A stretch of 64,000 nucleotides of DNA, from contig NC_037641.1 in NCBI RefSeq assembly GCF_003254395.2, forward strand, positions 3,133,001 to 3,197,000. Reading direction: 5' to 3'. The notes under the pieces were generated by a model. It did not search any database, was not told where the DNA came from, and saw nothing but the letters and a program-made list of their open reading frames with translations. The position numbers and the translations under genes were made by a program. Source of the stretch: Apis mellifera (Eukaryota > Arthropoda > Insecta > Hymenoptera > Apidae). Positions 1-10,000 of the stretch are shown here, piece by piece. Position 1 is the stretch's first letter; each line of letters starts with the position of its first letter.

Positions 1-114
1 GTTAATCGAGGAAAGGGAATTAAGAATGAGTGAGTGTATCGATTACGATCTGGTCGTAAGGAAACGAGAATATCGAGGAGACGTAGTAGTAAAAAGTAAA
101 AGGATCCCTCGTAC

Positions 115-405
115 CTCCTTCTCGAGACCTTGGATGTCATTGACCGCGAGGCCGATCATCAAGTTCATCAGGACTATACTAGCGAGCATGACGAAAGCAA
201 GGAACACGACCCTGCTCGTGGCTGTTAGGAAGGAACTCCCATTCTTCTCGTCCGAGAACAGATCCCCGTACTCGTACTCACCCATCATCATTACCACGGT
301 CTTCACGACGGCCCTCCAGGAATTGCGAAACTGGTCGTTCCCGTGGAACAAAACGGCGAAGCTGAACGCGAATCCGACAATCAGGCAGACGAACGCTAGG
401 AGAAC
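115..405 (-). CDS. TRPA exon 7 (S5, pore loop, S6)
   Basis: Helix VLLAFVCLIVGFAFSFAVLF is followed by the pore loop WRAVVKTVVMMMGEYEYGDL and S6 VVFLAFVMLASIVLMNLMIG, with LAVNDIQGLEKE leading into the TRP-box region. The acceptor is TTTCAG and the donor GTACGAG, phase 0 at both ends. Acidic Glu/Asp residues in the pore suit a calcium-permeable channel. Confidence 0.9.
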
Positions 406-3126
406 CTGAAAGGAAATAAAAAGCCCCAGATGCACGTTGTTATAATCGCGGGAGAGGGTGGTAGGGCTGCGCGAGAAGTGGTAGGAGGCAAGTGGGTCCT
501 GATGGGAGCCGTATCACCGACCAGACATTTAGAGAACCTTGCTTCTTCCCTCCCCTCCTTTAGCTTTTCATTTCTAACGATATTCGCCGAAGGGAAGAGC
601 TCGTCGCTCTCTTACACTCTCTTTCGTTTCGGCTAAATGCGGATCTTTTTCCGTCATACAGACGGAATTAAAAAAAAAGAAAGAGAGAGGAGAAGAAGAA
701 GAAAAAAGCCTCCCTCGACATTAAATCAGGGTTAACGTTACCTCTCCCTTTCCCTCCTCCCCTGTTGAAACTTCTCCCGGTGGAAAAAAGAAAGAAACGG
801 TGTTCTTACGGTGTCGAATGTGGCTGCTTTTTATTCGCGCCCGTTTAACCGCGCCCGACTCGACGCGCTTTAACGAGGGAAATTGGGAGGTTCTTCCAAA
901 CTTGGGGGATTCCTCGTTACTTTTTTTTTTCCTTCGTCGTCCCTCCATTCGATCCACGGAGGAAGAGGGATTATTATTATTATTATTACTCGCATCGCGA
1001 GCGGCAAATCATCGCGGTTGATTACTCACTGACCTTCAGAATATTCTTCAGCACGGTGGAGAACATGAGCGCATAATTTCCGCACATTGGGAGGCGACCG
1101 ATTAACAACATCATTTGCATCCAGGCAACAAGGATCGCCAGGCTGATGGTGTGCAAGACCCACTGCGGGGGGTGACGGGCGTTCAATCCTTCTCCCCCCG
1201 GCGAGGTCGTGATCTCGGTTCCACGATCTTCGTTCATCGAGATCGTGAACGATATGACGGAGCATGCGAACGACAACCACGTCTCTAATTGTCTCAAATA
1301 ATATCTATAACGTGTATATTTCATTTCTCAAAATATTAAGGTGACCATTAAGATTCGTATCTCCTATATGCTTATATATTACTTATCTATTTTTTTTTTT
1401 TTTTTTTTTTTTTCAATTGCAAACTAACTTAGGCACCATCAACACCTGAATTGTGTAATGAAGGAGGATGATCGTCGAACAGGAAGCGAGGATCCTTCGC
1501 AACGGGGTGCAATCAGTCTGGTGGTACTGTATCGTTATGGAGTAACCAGACAGGGAAAGGACCAGCAGGGCGTGGATAAAGACGAGAGTGAAGAAGAAGA
1601 TTCTCAGCTTGGACCACTTGAGCCAGAGGAACGTTTCAACCAGCGGATGTTGCAGTATCGTCAATTGTTCCACGCTCGAGGCTGCTGCAATAAGGGACGT
1701 AACTACTCCCATTTGCAGCTCCCCTTTCGGCGCCAGCACGTTGAAGTCAACGATGATCTTTGAACAGATTGCAGTGAAAGAGTGCGTTTGTTCGCACAGG
1801 TTGGATAGCTTACCTGAGAATTTCCGTTGCAATTCATTTTAACGCAAGAGTCGAGAATGTCGTTCAGGAGCAGGACAGGTGTCGGTATGTGGGCGAATAT
1901 CGCGTCGATGACGGTAACTCCTGTCCCGGTTTTCGCGGCTAAATTTCCACCATGATCGATCAATATCTCAACGCATTTCGAATTTCCTTGGTAAGATGCT
2001 CTGTGCAATGGCGTTCGATCAATCTGTATGGAAATGCAAGAAGAAAAACGATTATATATATTGTTATGAGAGACTGAAAGGGAGAGAAAAATATATATAT
2101 ATGTATTACGTTATCTCGAATATCGATTTGATGAGAAGATATGCTTTCTAGAAGGATCGAAAGTATCTCCGGGTTGCCCGCGTTGGCAGCTAGATGAAGA
2201 GGAGTGCTTCCTGTGCTTTTGCATTGATAAAGAGGACATGCACCACCGTTCAGTAACCTTCTCGTTGCCAAGAGACTTCCTAGCAGGACTGCAGAATGTA
2301 ATGCAGTGGTACCTTCAGGAAAAAAAAAAAAGGAAAAGAAAAAGAAAGTTTTCATGAATCCTGGATGGAATTAATGATCCTCGTTGAATTTGACATTACT
2401 TCAATGCTTCATATATAATGTCACCTGTGTCAGGATGAACGACGTTAATGCAAACTTTTGCCGATACAAGGATCTCGATGATGCAGTTATATTTGGAAAT
2501 CTCGTTCGAATCCTCCCTCTCGACTTTGGACCCTGCTAAGAGCAACGGCGTGATCCCACGATCGTCTCTAACGTTCGCGTCGGCCCCAGCGTTTACCAAC
2601 ATCCTCACCACCTCGGGGTGATTGTTCTTCACCGCTTGGTGCATCGCCGTTCTTCCCCAACATTCTGGCGTAGGCAGCTAAAAAAAAAACAGCAATTCGA
2701 TTGTGGAAGTGGAAATAAATTCTAAACATCGAGTTCGCGTTAACCAACGTTTCGACCAATGTTGAGCGAACTGGAGCCAGGGATTTTCTTGTAACAAGCC
2801 TCTATCCCGACCCTGTTTTCCGTGTAAGCCCCGTGCTCCAACAGCCAATTCACCACCTCGTAATTTCCACGATGGGCCGCGTGGAACAGCGCGCATCTTC
2901 CAATCTTGTCCGTGGCGTTGATATCGGCCCCGCTTCTGTAGAACAAATCCAACAGCTCGATCTCGCCCTGCCAAGCCGCCAATTGAACGGCGGTCACGTA
3001 AAGCACGCCCACCGGTTTCAACAATTTCTTATCGAATCTCTCCGTGAAGATACGTATTGCCGTTTCCACGTCCCCGTTCTCGATCGACGCGATCAACCTC
3101 GACCGATCGTCCTCGCCCGCACTCAT
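115..3126 (-). CDS. TRPA-subfamily cation channel, 3' end beyond window
   Basis: This is a transient receptor potential channel of the ankyrin subfamily: a tetrameric, calcium-permeable plasma-membrane channel that in insects senses heat, noxious chemicals or humidity. Exons on the minus strand are 3126-~2812 (or ~2749), 2677-2425, 2312-2110, 2023-1814, 1757-1446, ~1282-1034 and 405-115, giving about 611 codons before the gene leaves the window. Ankyrin repeats fill the first four exons (for example GRCALFHAAHRGNYEVV, GRTAMHQAVKNNHPEVV, GSTPLHLAANAGNPEIL, DRTPLHRASYQGN). The pre-S1 region with S1-S2, then S3-S5, then S5-pore-S6 follow in the last three. The pore exon reads MMMGEYEYGDLF. Only about five or six ankyrin repeats are present, far fewer than in TRPA1, so pyrexia, painless, waterwitch or the hymenopteran HsTRPA are the likely relatives. 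I cannot choose between them from memory. The C-terminal exon or exons lie to the left of base 1. Confidence 0.88.
406..1033 (-). other. TRPA intron 6
   Basis: This 0.63 kb intron is purine- and pyrimidine-biased. It contains a homopurine stretch near 670-705 and a short TTA repeat at 972-992. I see no coding signal in it. Confidence 0.6.
1034..1282 (-). CDS. TRPA exon 6 (S3 to S5 start)
   Basis: Hydrophobic segments TWLSFACSVISFTISM and PQWVLHTISLAILVAWMQMM are followed by LIGRLPMCGNYALMFSTVLK, the usual TRP S4-S5 region. The donor GTCAGTGAG is clear. The 5' edge is less certain: the best-looking acceptor (TTATAG at about 1306) gives the wrong phase, while 1282 restores phase 0. Confidence 0.72.
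1446..1757 (-). CDS. TRPA exon 5 (pre-S1, S1 and S2)
   Basis: The pre-S1 segment IIVDFNVLAPKGELQMG is followed by a hydrophobic helix (LRIFFFTLVFIHALLVLSLS) and a second one near RRILASCSTIILLHYTIQ. It ends at a GTGTTG donor in phase 0. This is the transition from the cytoplasmic ankyrin region to the membrane domain. Confidence 0.82.
1814..2023 (-). CDS. TRPA exon 4 (last ankyrin repeats)
   Basis: It begins IDRTPLHRASYQGNSKCVEI and continues LIDHGGNLAAKTGTGVTVID, then leaves the ankyrin pattern for the linker before S1. Its acceptor (TACAG) and donor (GTAAGC) are both good, and the exon is phase 0 at both ends. Confidence 0.85.
2110..2312 (-). CDS. TRPA exon 3 (ankyrin repeats)
   Basis: This exon encodes GTTALHSAVLLGSLLATRRL and GSTPLHLAANAGNPEILSIL, two ankyrin helix pairs. 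It starts in phase 1 and ends in phase 0 at a GTAATA donor. A long adenine run flanks the acceptor side on the plus strand. Confidence 0.85.
2425..2677 (-). CDS. TRPA exon 2 (ankyrin repeats)
   Basis: It opens after a poly-T/AG acceptor and reads LPTPECWGRTAMHQAVKNNH, then VRMLVNAGADANVRDDRG and TPLLLAGS. It ends in phase 1 at a GTGACA donor. The frame joins cleanly to the next exon through a Gly codon. Confidence 0.85.
2812..3126 (-). CDS. TRPA exon 1 (ankyrin repeats)
   Basis: The start ATG is at 3126-3124 and begins MSAGEDDRSRLIASIENGD. Two ankyrin-type repeats follow (VGVLYVTAVQLAAWQGEIEL and IGRCALFHAAHRGNYEVV). The open frame continues to about 2742. A phase-0 donor is needed, and the two candidates (exon end 2812 or 2749) are both weak matches, so the 3' edge is uncertain. 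An AAT trinucleotide repeat (TTA on the plus strand) lies immediately upstream of the start codon. The frame stays open upstream, but I saw no earlier ATG in it. Confidence 0.75.
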
Positions 3127-4059
3127 CTTATTATTATTATTATTATTATTGTATTCCAGATGCACGCACTCTTTCCAATGCGCGGCTTAACGAGCTCCTT
3201 TTGTACCGACGCGGTTATCGACAACGGTTAGATATTGCACAATCACAGGATGTGGTCAATCACTGTATACAATTCTCCTAATGAAATATCATATATATAC
3301 CTCGTTAAAAAAATCGGACGAGATAACGCGAAAGATAATTTTAATTTCTCCCACTTTCCTGTACAAGCAACGGTATAATAATAAATTGATAAATTACTTC
3401 ACAAAAAAAATAAAGAATCGTCTCTCAAAATATCCTATCCATCTTCCTCCAATCTTGTCTCTCGAGTTCTCCCCTACGCGTATACAACCGGTACATCTCC
3501 AATGCCCGTTCGGTTGCATTCCAAGCGCGGCGGCCACATCCGTTAGTTCGCGTTATAGGCGCTAGTATAATCGTCCCTGCCCGCGTTGAATACTCATGAA
3601 CAGCCCCGCGTCACTTGGGTATGCGCTTTCGATAACGAATCTGTCAACAATGGATAACGGGATCGTTGGTTCGATTCATTGGTCGGGCCTCCTCCGCGGG
3701 ACCGTTACGGATATAATATAACCCGGCGCACACGATCATCGTGGAGACACTTTCGAATCTCTCGCCGCAAGTTCAGGTGCACACCGGCACACGTCCACGC
3801 GCGTATATGCACGGAGGACGCGCGCACACATACCAGTGTTCGAGATACCAGTTTTCGAAGCCGGGGCGACCTTAACGCGGGTTTGCTCGCGCGCGCGCGC
3901 GCACACACGCGAGGCAGGCACGTTTCACAACACACGTTCGCGCGCTCAATCAACTAGAGAGAATCGCGTTACCTTGCAGAACGCGGGCCCAGTACGCGCT
4001 TGACCACGCTGTCGAGAGGAGGCTGTTCGACGCACCAGTTCCACGGAGAAGATCTCGAT
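3127..4059. promoter_or_regulatory. Divergent intergenic region, TRPA and CRIP-like gene
   Basis: The two start codons face away from each other across about 0.93 kb, so the 5' leaders and promoters of both genes must lie here unless further upstream exons exist. The CRIP-proximal half is CpG-rich, with a CG/CA alternating run at about 3887-3908. An AT-rich TATA-like stretch occurs at about 3709-3722. The TRPA-proximal half is AT-rich. No start site can be placed from sequence alone. Confidence 0.45.
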
Positions 4060-4099
4060 ATGCCCAACTGTCCGAAGTGCGACAAACCGGTCTATTTCG
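4060..4099 (+). CDS. CRIP-like exon 1
   Basis: It encodes [13 protein letters not shown] plus the first base of an Ala codon and ends at a GTGAGT donor. It carries the first zinc-binding Cys pair. Confidence 0.93.
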
Positions 4100-7000
4100 G
4101 TGAGTGGAGAGAGAGAAGAGTTGAACCTGTTGGAAAAGTAATATTAAAAAGAGTTTCGAATGAAGTTACTTACGTATCAAAATGCTTGCTAATAGTTTGG
4201 CACAGTTATATACGTTGATTGTACCGATTGTTTATTATTGTTATTATTGTATTATCGAAGTAACTTTATTCGTAGAGTTCAATTATTAAATTTTAAACGG
4301 TGGAGAGAGATCGTATTGCGAAGAGAATAGAAAGAATGGAAAATATAAAATTGAGATGACAATGATAAATAAGTTAGTTTAATTAGAGTGAGTATCTAGA
4401 AAAATTTTAATTTTATTATAATTATTAATTTTATTGTTGGAGTATAGGTATATATTTGGTCTTCTTACGTTCAAGTATCTTATCTAGGATGTTTTTTTAT
4501 TTTTTTTCTTTATCTCTAAAGCAAAGTTACGAGGTTTCATATATATATTATTATCCGGCAAAAATGGATAAAGAAAATGATAAAACTGATTTCAGATTTT
4601 AAAAGATATTGGACGTCTGGAAATGCTAGATTATTACATTTTAATTAAGAAGATTAATGGAATCCTGTTAAAGTATCACAAAGTGAAAAATTCGTTTGTT
4701 GGAACATTTCTTCCCCCCTTCTTTTCTTTTTTTTTTTTGTTTTCATTCCGATATTGACAACAATTGCAGCAATTTTTTCCTATCGGATCTAGTAACGTTC
4801 TCTGTGTTATTAATTCAAATTTTATGATCATATACGCGACAATTGGATCTCTCGTTCTTAGATATATACATATTTACGTTACGAGTGAAATGAAAGAAGT
4901 AACGAATTAACGCGAAATTAAAAAAAAAAAAAAAAGAAGGATTTAAATGTATTATCGAGATGCTAAAAATATATAATTTACATAACGTGCTATCATTTCA
5001 AAATTACATTTTTACGTTTTCAAACGTCCACGTAAAATTATCGCTATATATGAATCATAAGTAATATGATCATAAAGTTTGAACTAATACTTTAAATAAA
5101 ACTACGGAGAGCGTTATTAGTTACATAGTCGAATTGAAAAAAAAAAAAAAATTGTTACGATCGAGAGAGAAAAATTTTTATGCAATCACTTCGCTGTCAC
5201 TTTGAAAAATTAGACTCGGCCATTTATTATTCCACGTTACATTATTCATTACTGAAAAAAAAAAATTTATTTCGAAAAATTATCATTTGTTTCCATTTGT
5301 TAATTTTTACCTTTGATCGCATTTAATTACCCACTCATAAATCCCAGATATTTTTCGATCGAGAATTACATTATTTATACTTTTATCACGATTCCAAGTT
5401 GGAATATCCATCGGTTGGATATAATATTCCGCTATTTTGCATACTTTTTTTTCCGTGGGATGACTACTAGGAAACGTATTATCGACTAATCGATAATAAT
5501 AAACATCGGCCTGAAATCTCTCCGCTTCTTCCTCTCTCCTTCGTGAGAGTGTATCGCCTCGATATTCGCGCATCCTGCTGCGAGAAATTCGCGTCACGAC
5601 TCGTTTGATGATGATTCGCGTGAAAATGACGACACCACATGATGTCATTTCGTTGCGTGGTCCACCTTGACAAACGTTACGTCAACGTCGTCCTCGTAGT
5701 ACGAATACAGAGAGATCGTAACACGAGAACAGTAAGGAAGGAAATTTTATACAACGTATCGAGTTGTATATTAACATGTCGATGTATCGAGACAGTTTCG
5801 AAATTACGTTTCTTCCTGTGGATATAGAATTGATTTTTAATTTTCGCAGAAGATCGTTGGAACGTTGTTGTGTTTAGGGTTCAAGAATTATGTACAATGT
5901 CGATTTCGATATTGTATTGTACTTTTGAATAATGCGACAATGTTGACGATCATAGAGAAAAGGTATTTTATTGACGTTGGAACGAAAATTGTGGAACGTG
6001 TTCGAAAGTTACGATAATACGGTTTATTATACGGTATCTCTAAAATTAGCATGGAACGAATTATGCAGTTATTATTGTCAAGGCGATTTTGGGTCGTGAA
6101 TATCGTGTTAAGCGTTTTCTTATCAACCAAACTCGCTAAACGATCCTCATTTTTACGATAGAATTATTCAACGATTTTACGACGATCCTCCTCTTTACTT
6201 TTGCCTTTTAATTTTTTTTCTCGAGTACCGATGTATCGACGTTGAAATTACAGATATACTTTTTCACGAATAGTATTTAAATTGTTCTTTGAAAAACTTC
6301 AAATCAATTTCTAAATAATCAGGATTTGATTGATTTGTAGCAAGACAGATCTATCTTATACACGTAATATATTTATAATACGATGTGCAGACTGTAGATA
6401 AAAAAGAATAATAAATTGTGTGCTTTTGCAAATCAGGGACAGCTTCAAATTTGAAAATTATTAAAATTTAACAACTAAGATACCATTCTAAACGAATGTA
6501 TAAAATATTTCAATATGGAAAATGTTTGCAGGATCAGATAGAAGCCAAATCAAACACAAATGTTGATAAATATTCCGAGTCCCCTACAATCCCATATATA
6601 TATATCGTCATTTCACTCTCTTCGTCTACCCAAATTTAAAATTGCAAAACATTCTTGATGAACGCTAAACTTTCCCTCAAAATAGGCAACCTCCTCTCAA
6701 GAATATTCTCCAATTCTCCTTTCCCCCAAAAAAAGAAAGAAAGAAAGGAATACAAGCAACCTCCTCTTATCGCGGCCGTTTTTTTCGCGAGGGTAAGGAT
6801 CCTGGTTAGCCGTGGCGATAACCTTATCATCGGCCAATCACCGGCTCGCGCTTCCCCTCGGCCGGCCAGATAAACGTGCGCGCCGAGAACTATCCCAGCT
6901 CGTTTCCCTTCGGAGCCGGCCGATGCTCCATGCTCGCCCAGAGCCATCGCATTCAGCCAGGTTCGCTTTTAATTGCGCGCTTCCTCTTTCGAGCGGACCT

Positions 7001-10000
7001 TTTAGACGGCCCGTTAAAGCACTATTAGCGCTGAAAGAGGATTTTTCTGAATACGCGAGACCCGGTCGACGGCGATGCCACGTATATGACGAAAAGGGGA
7101 GGAGGCTTTTTCAGAGATCGGGCCAAGTAGGTGCGCGAGAAATGGATGCGAATTAGAGGGACGACACGTGTATCGCGAGGAAGAGCGCATTGTGAAAGGG
7201 AGGGGAGAGAGTGGGTCATTGACCTCTGACCGGGCCCCGTTTAGGAGGACCCCCTTCGAAGAATCGTGTTTTCCACGTGATTTTCGATTTTTCAGAACTT
7301 CAGGGAACTTGAATTCGTTTATTGAGATTTGTATTTCTTGTAGCTTAGAAAATGTATATTGCTCTCAACTTTTCTCAAAGTAAATGATACACGATTTATT
7401 TGTCACACGGTTTGTAGATTATTAAAAAAATGTGATGTGCACTCGTGTCATCGAGGAATAAATCGAAGATTAAATTGGCGACCTCGATCTTGCGTAACCG
7501 GACCGTGAAACGGTATTCATAGAGCATTGCATTACGTTTTTCATTTCGTTGGGAAAAAATTCCAATCTTTGAAATAGTCGATCTTTGAATCCAATTATAC
7601 ATAATCGTCGAGATGTAAGCCTGGCAAAGTAACTTTTGAAGAGGGCCCCCGATCTCCTCTTCTTGCTCGAGGTCCGCGTGGGTGGCTAAGGCGAATTCGT
7701 ACTGCACAGCTTTTCGTACTCCTGTTTTCTTTGTTTCCGTTTGCGGGCATTCTACGCCACCGCAAAAGATAGAAAGTCTTTTTTCCAAGACTGCCCTTTG
7801 AGAGACTGAGGAGGGGAGGAGGATACGCTTTCAAATAAATTAGGTTCAAACGATCTCGTGGCGAAAATTCGATGAATTTTTTCTTTTTTTTTACGAATAT
7901 TTAAAACAAAAGTTGAGAAAGGAGGGGGAGGAGAGCGGACCCTTTCCACGCGACTGATTTCGATTCAATTGAACGAGAACTGGTCGAGACAAAGACAAAG
8001 AAAGATTTCTCGAATTCCTGTCACGATCTCACGACTCGTTAGTTGGTAGAGGAAACGAGCAAAGAAGTATTCCACGAAATATCAAGATTCTACGAAATGT
8101 GATACGTAGAGCGAGTATTCTTTCTGCAATTGGGGAATGAATGCCGCTCACTGTCGCTGTTTTCGAGTTTCAAAGCCCTCTTCTGTTCCGACACGGCTAC
8201 CCTACCCTGTTTAGATCTTTAACTTCTCCAATATGATATAATATAATACAATGCAAAGAAGAAGAAGAAGAGAAAAGTTCTCTCATCTAAACAAGTTCCA
8301 AAAATTCATTTCTCGATCATTTCTTTAAAAAAAATACACGAAATAACTATTTCCTCTTTCGGGTGGATAGCGAACGCCTCTCGCATAAAGATCCCTCGTT
8401 AATCCATCGCGTGCGAGAGAAGGCGGCGTAAAGAGGGTTCGTAGACAGGCCTCCTCTGTAACGAGCCGGGCAAAAAGTTTCTTGGCTGGCGTGTATACAT
8501 ACACACACACACACATATATCTCGGATCCGCGACGGACGAGAAGAGAGGGAGGGGAGAAGCTGAAACCGAGTCACGTCGTTGCATCGAGAGCAACAACAA
8601 TAAAGTGTCCAGCGGCGAGGAGAGCGACGACAAGACAACGCGAGAGTGTAAGGGGTGGGGGGAATGTATCGGGTAATAATAAGAAGAACAGAGAGGAAAC
8701 AGGTTTGGAGAAGAATAGGCAGGTCGTTGCGACGAAACGAAACGAAGGGAGAGGACGGGTTAACAGGCGGGAGGAGGGAGGAAAAGAAGGGAATAGCCAT
8801 GCCCTCCCTTCAACCCCCTCCTCCCCTCGTTTACGACGTCGCACTCGATGGGGGAGGCAGAAGGAAATACGAGGAGAACTTTTTTTTTTCCTGGCCTCCG
8901 TCGAATGCGAGAGAGAGAGAGAGAGAGGGGGGGGAGGTTGGAAGGAGGGGGTGATACGTCAGATCGGCGGTTTGAAAGAGTCGGCAAGAAAAGTGAGTAG
9001 CAGGGAAGGGGGAGGAGGGCCGCGGTGGAGAATGGTCTAGCGAGGAAATAAAGAGAAAGAAGAAAGGAGGGAGGGAAAGCAGGGAAAGACAGCGGGGGGA
9101 TGATGTTCCAAGCCTATGCAATCAGCAGCCGCCGATTGTTTGGCGCCCGGGCGCAACGATCCGTGCGCACCACTGTCTGCCTTTTCGCGCTGCCACTGCA
9201 CACCACCAATGCTTGACGATTATGCACTCTGCTTCTCCGCCGCCAGATAATTAGGAGTTAATTAACTAATGGCCCTTTATGCGTACCCTTCTTCTCGCTC
9301 CACGGCTCCTCCTCTCTTTCCTTCATCCTTGCCTTCCAACCATTCTGCCACCGCTGCCCATCTCTCTCTCCCCTTTCTTCTCCACCTTCTTCCAGCGAGT
9401 TCCCTTCTCGCTCGCTCCTCGAGCAAGCAACCACTCCACTTCTTTCACTCTATCGCGGTCTTTTCGAACATCCCCCTTGCCTCCACCGCTTGGTTCCCGA
9501 CGTCGACCCCTTTAGACTCGTCCCCGTGTCTCTCTCTCTCTCTCCTCGTCATTTTCCAATTCCCCTCGCTGGCACCAGCGTCCTTTGTGCTCCTCCTTAG
9601 ACACGGAGCAACGTTTGAATGCCAACCACCGGGCCGCCACCGGTCCGTGGCTTTTTTCTTCTTTTCGTCTTCCCCGCGAGGTTTGATATGTCGTAATGGC
9701 ATGACGCATCGCGACGCATCCAAGGAGGAGAAGGAGAAGAAGAAGAAGAAGAAAAGGGCCACACTCGCTCCTCTGATTTCCGCGGCCTTTTGTCGAAAAC
9801 GAGATCGAAAACTCTCGAAAAAAATCCTCGTTCCCGTTTTGTATATTTGTATTTGGGATCGCGATTGAACGGGCCGAAAGCGATTGAAAGGAGAATCGCG
9901 CCGCTCGAAACCGCTTCTCCTCCCTCCCCTGGTCGAGCAACAAAAGTAACAGCTTCCCATCCACTTTCGATCCTCCTCGATTAATCAACCTTGTGCGTAT

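Noticed and set aside
9269..9868. A 199-codon plus-strand open frame
   Set aside because: It is Ser/Pro/Leu-rich low-complexity sequence from a polypyrimidine tract, overlapped by long frames on the other strand. No domain, splice sites or homology are visible.
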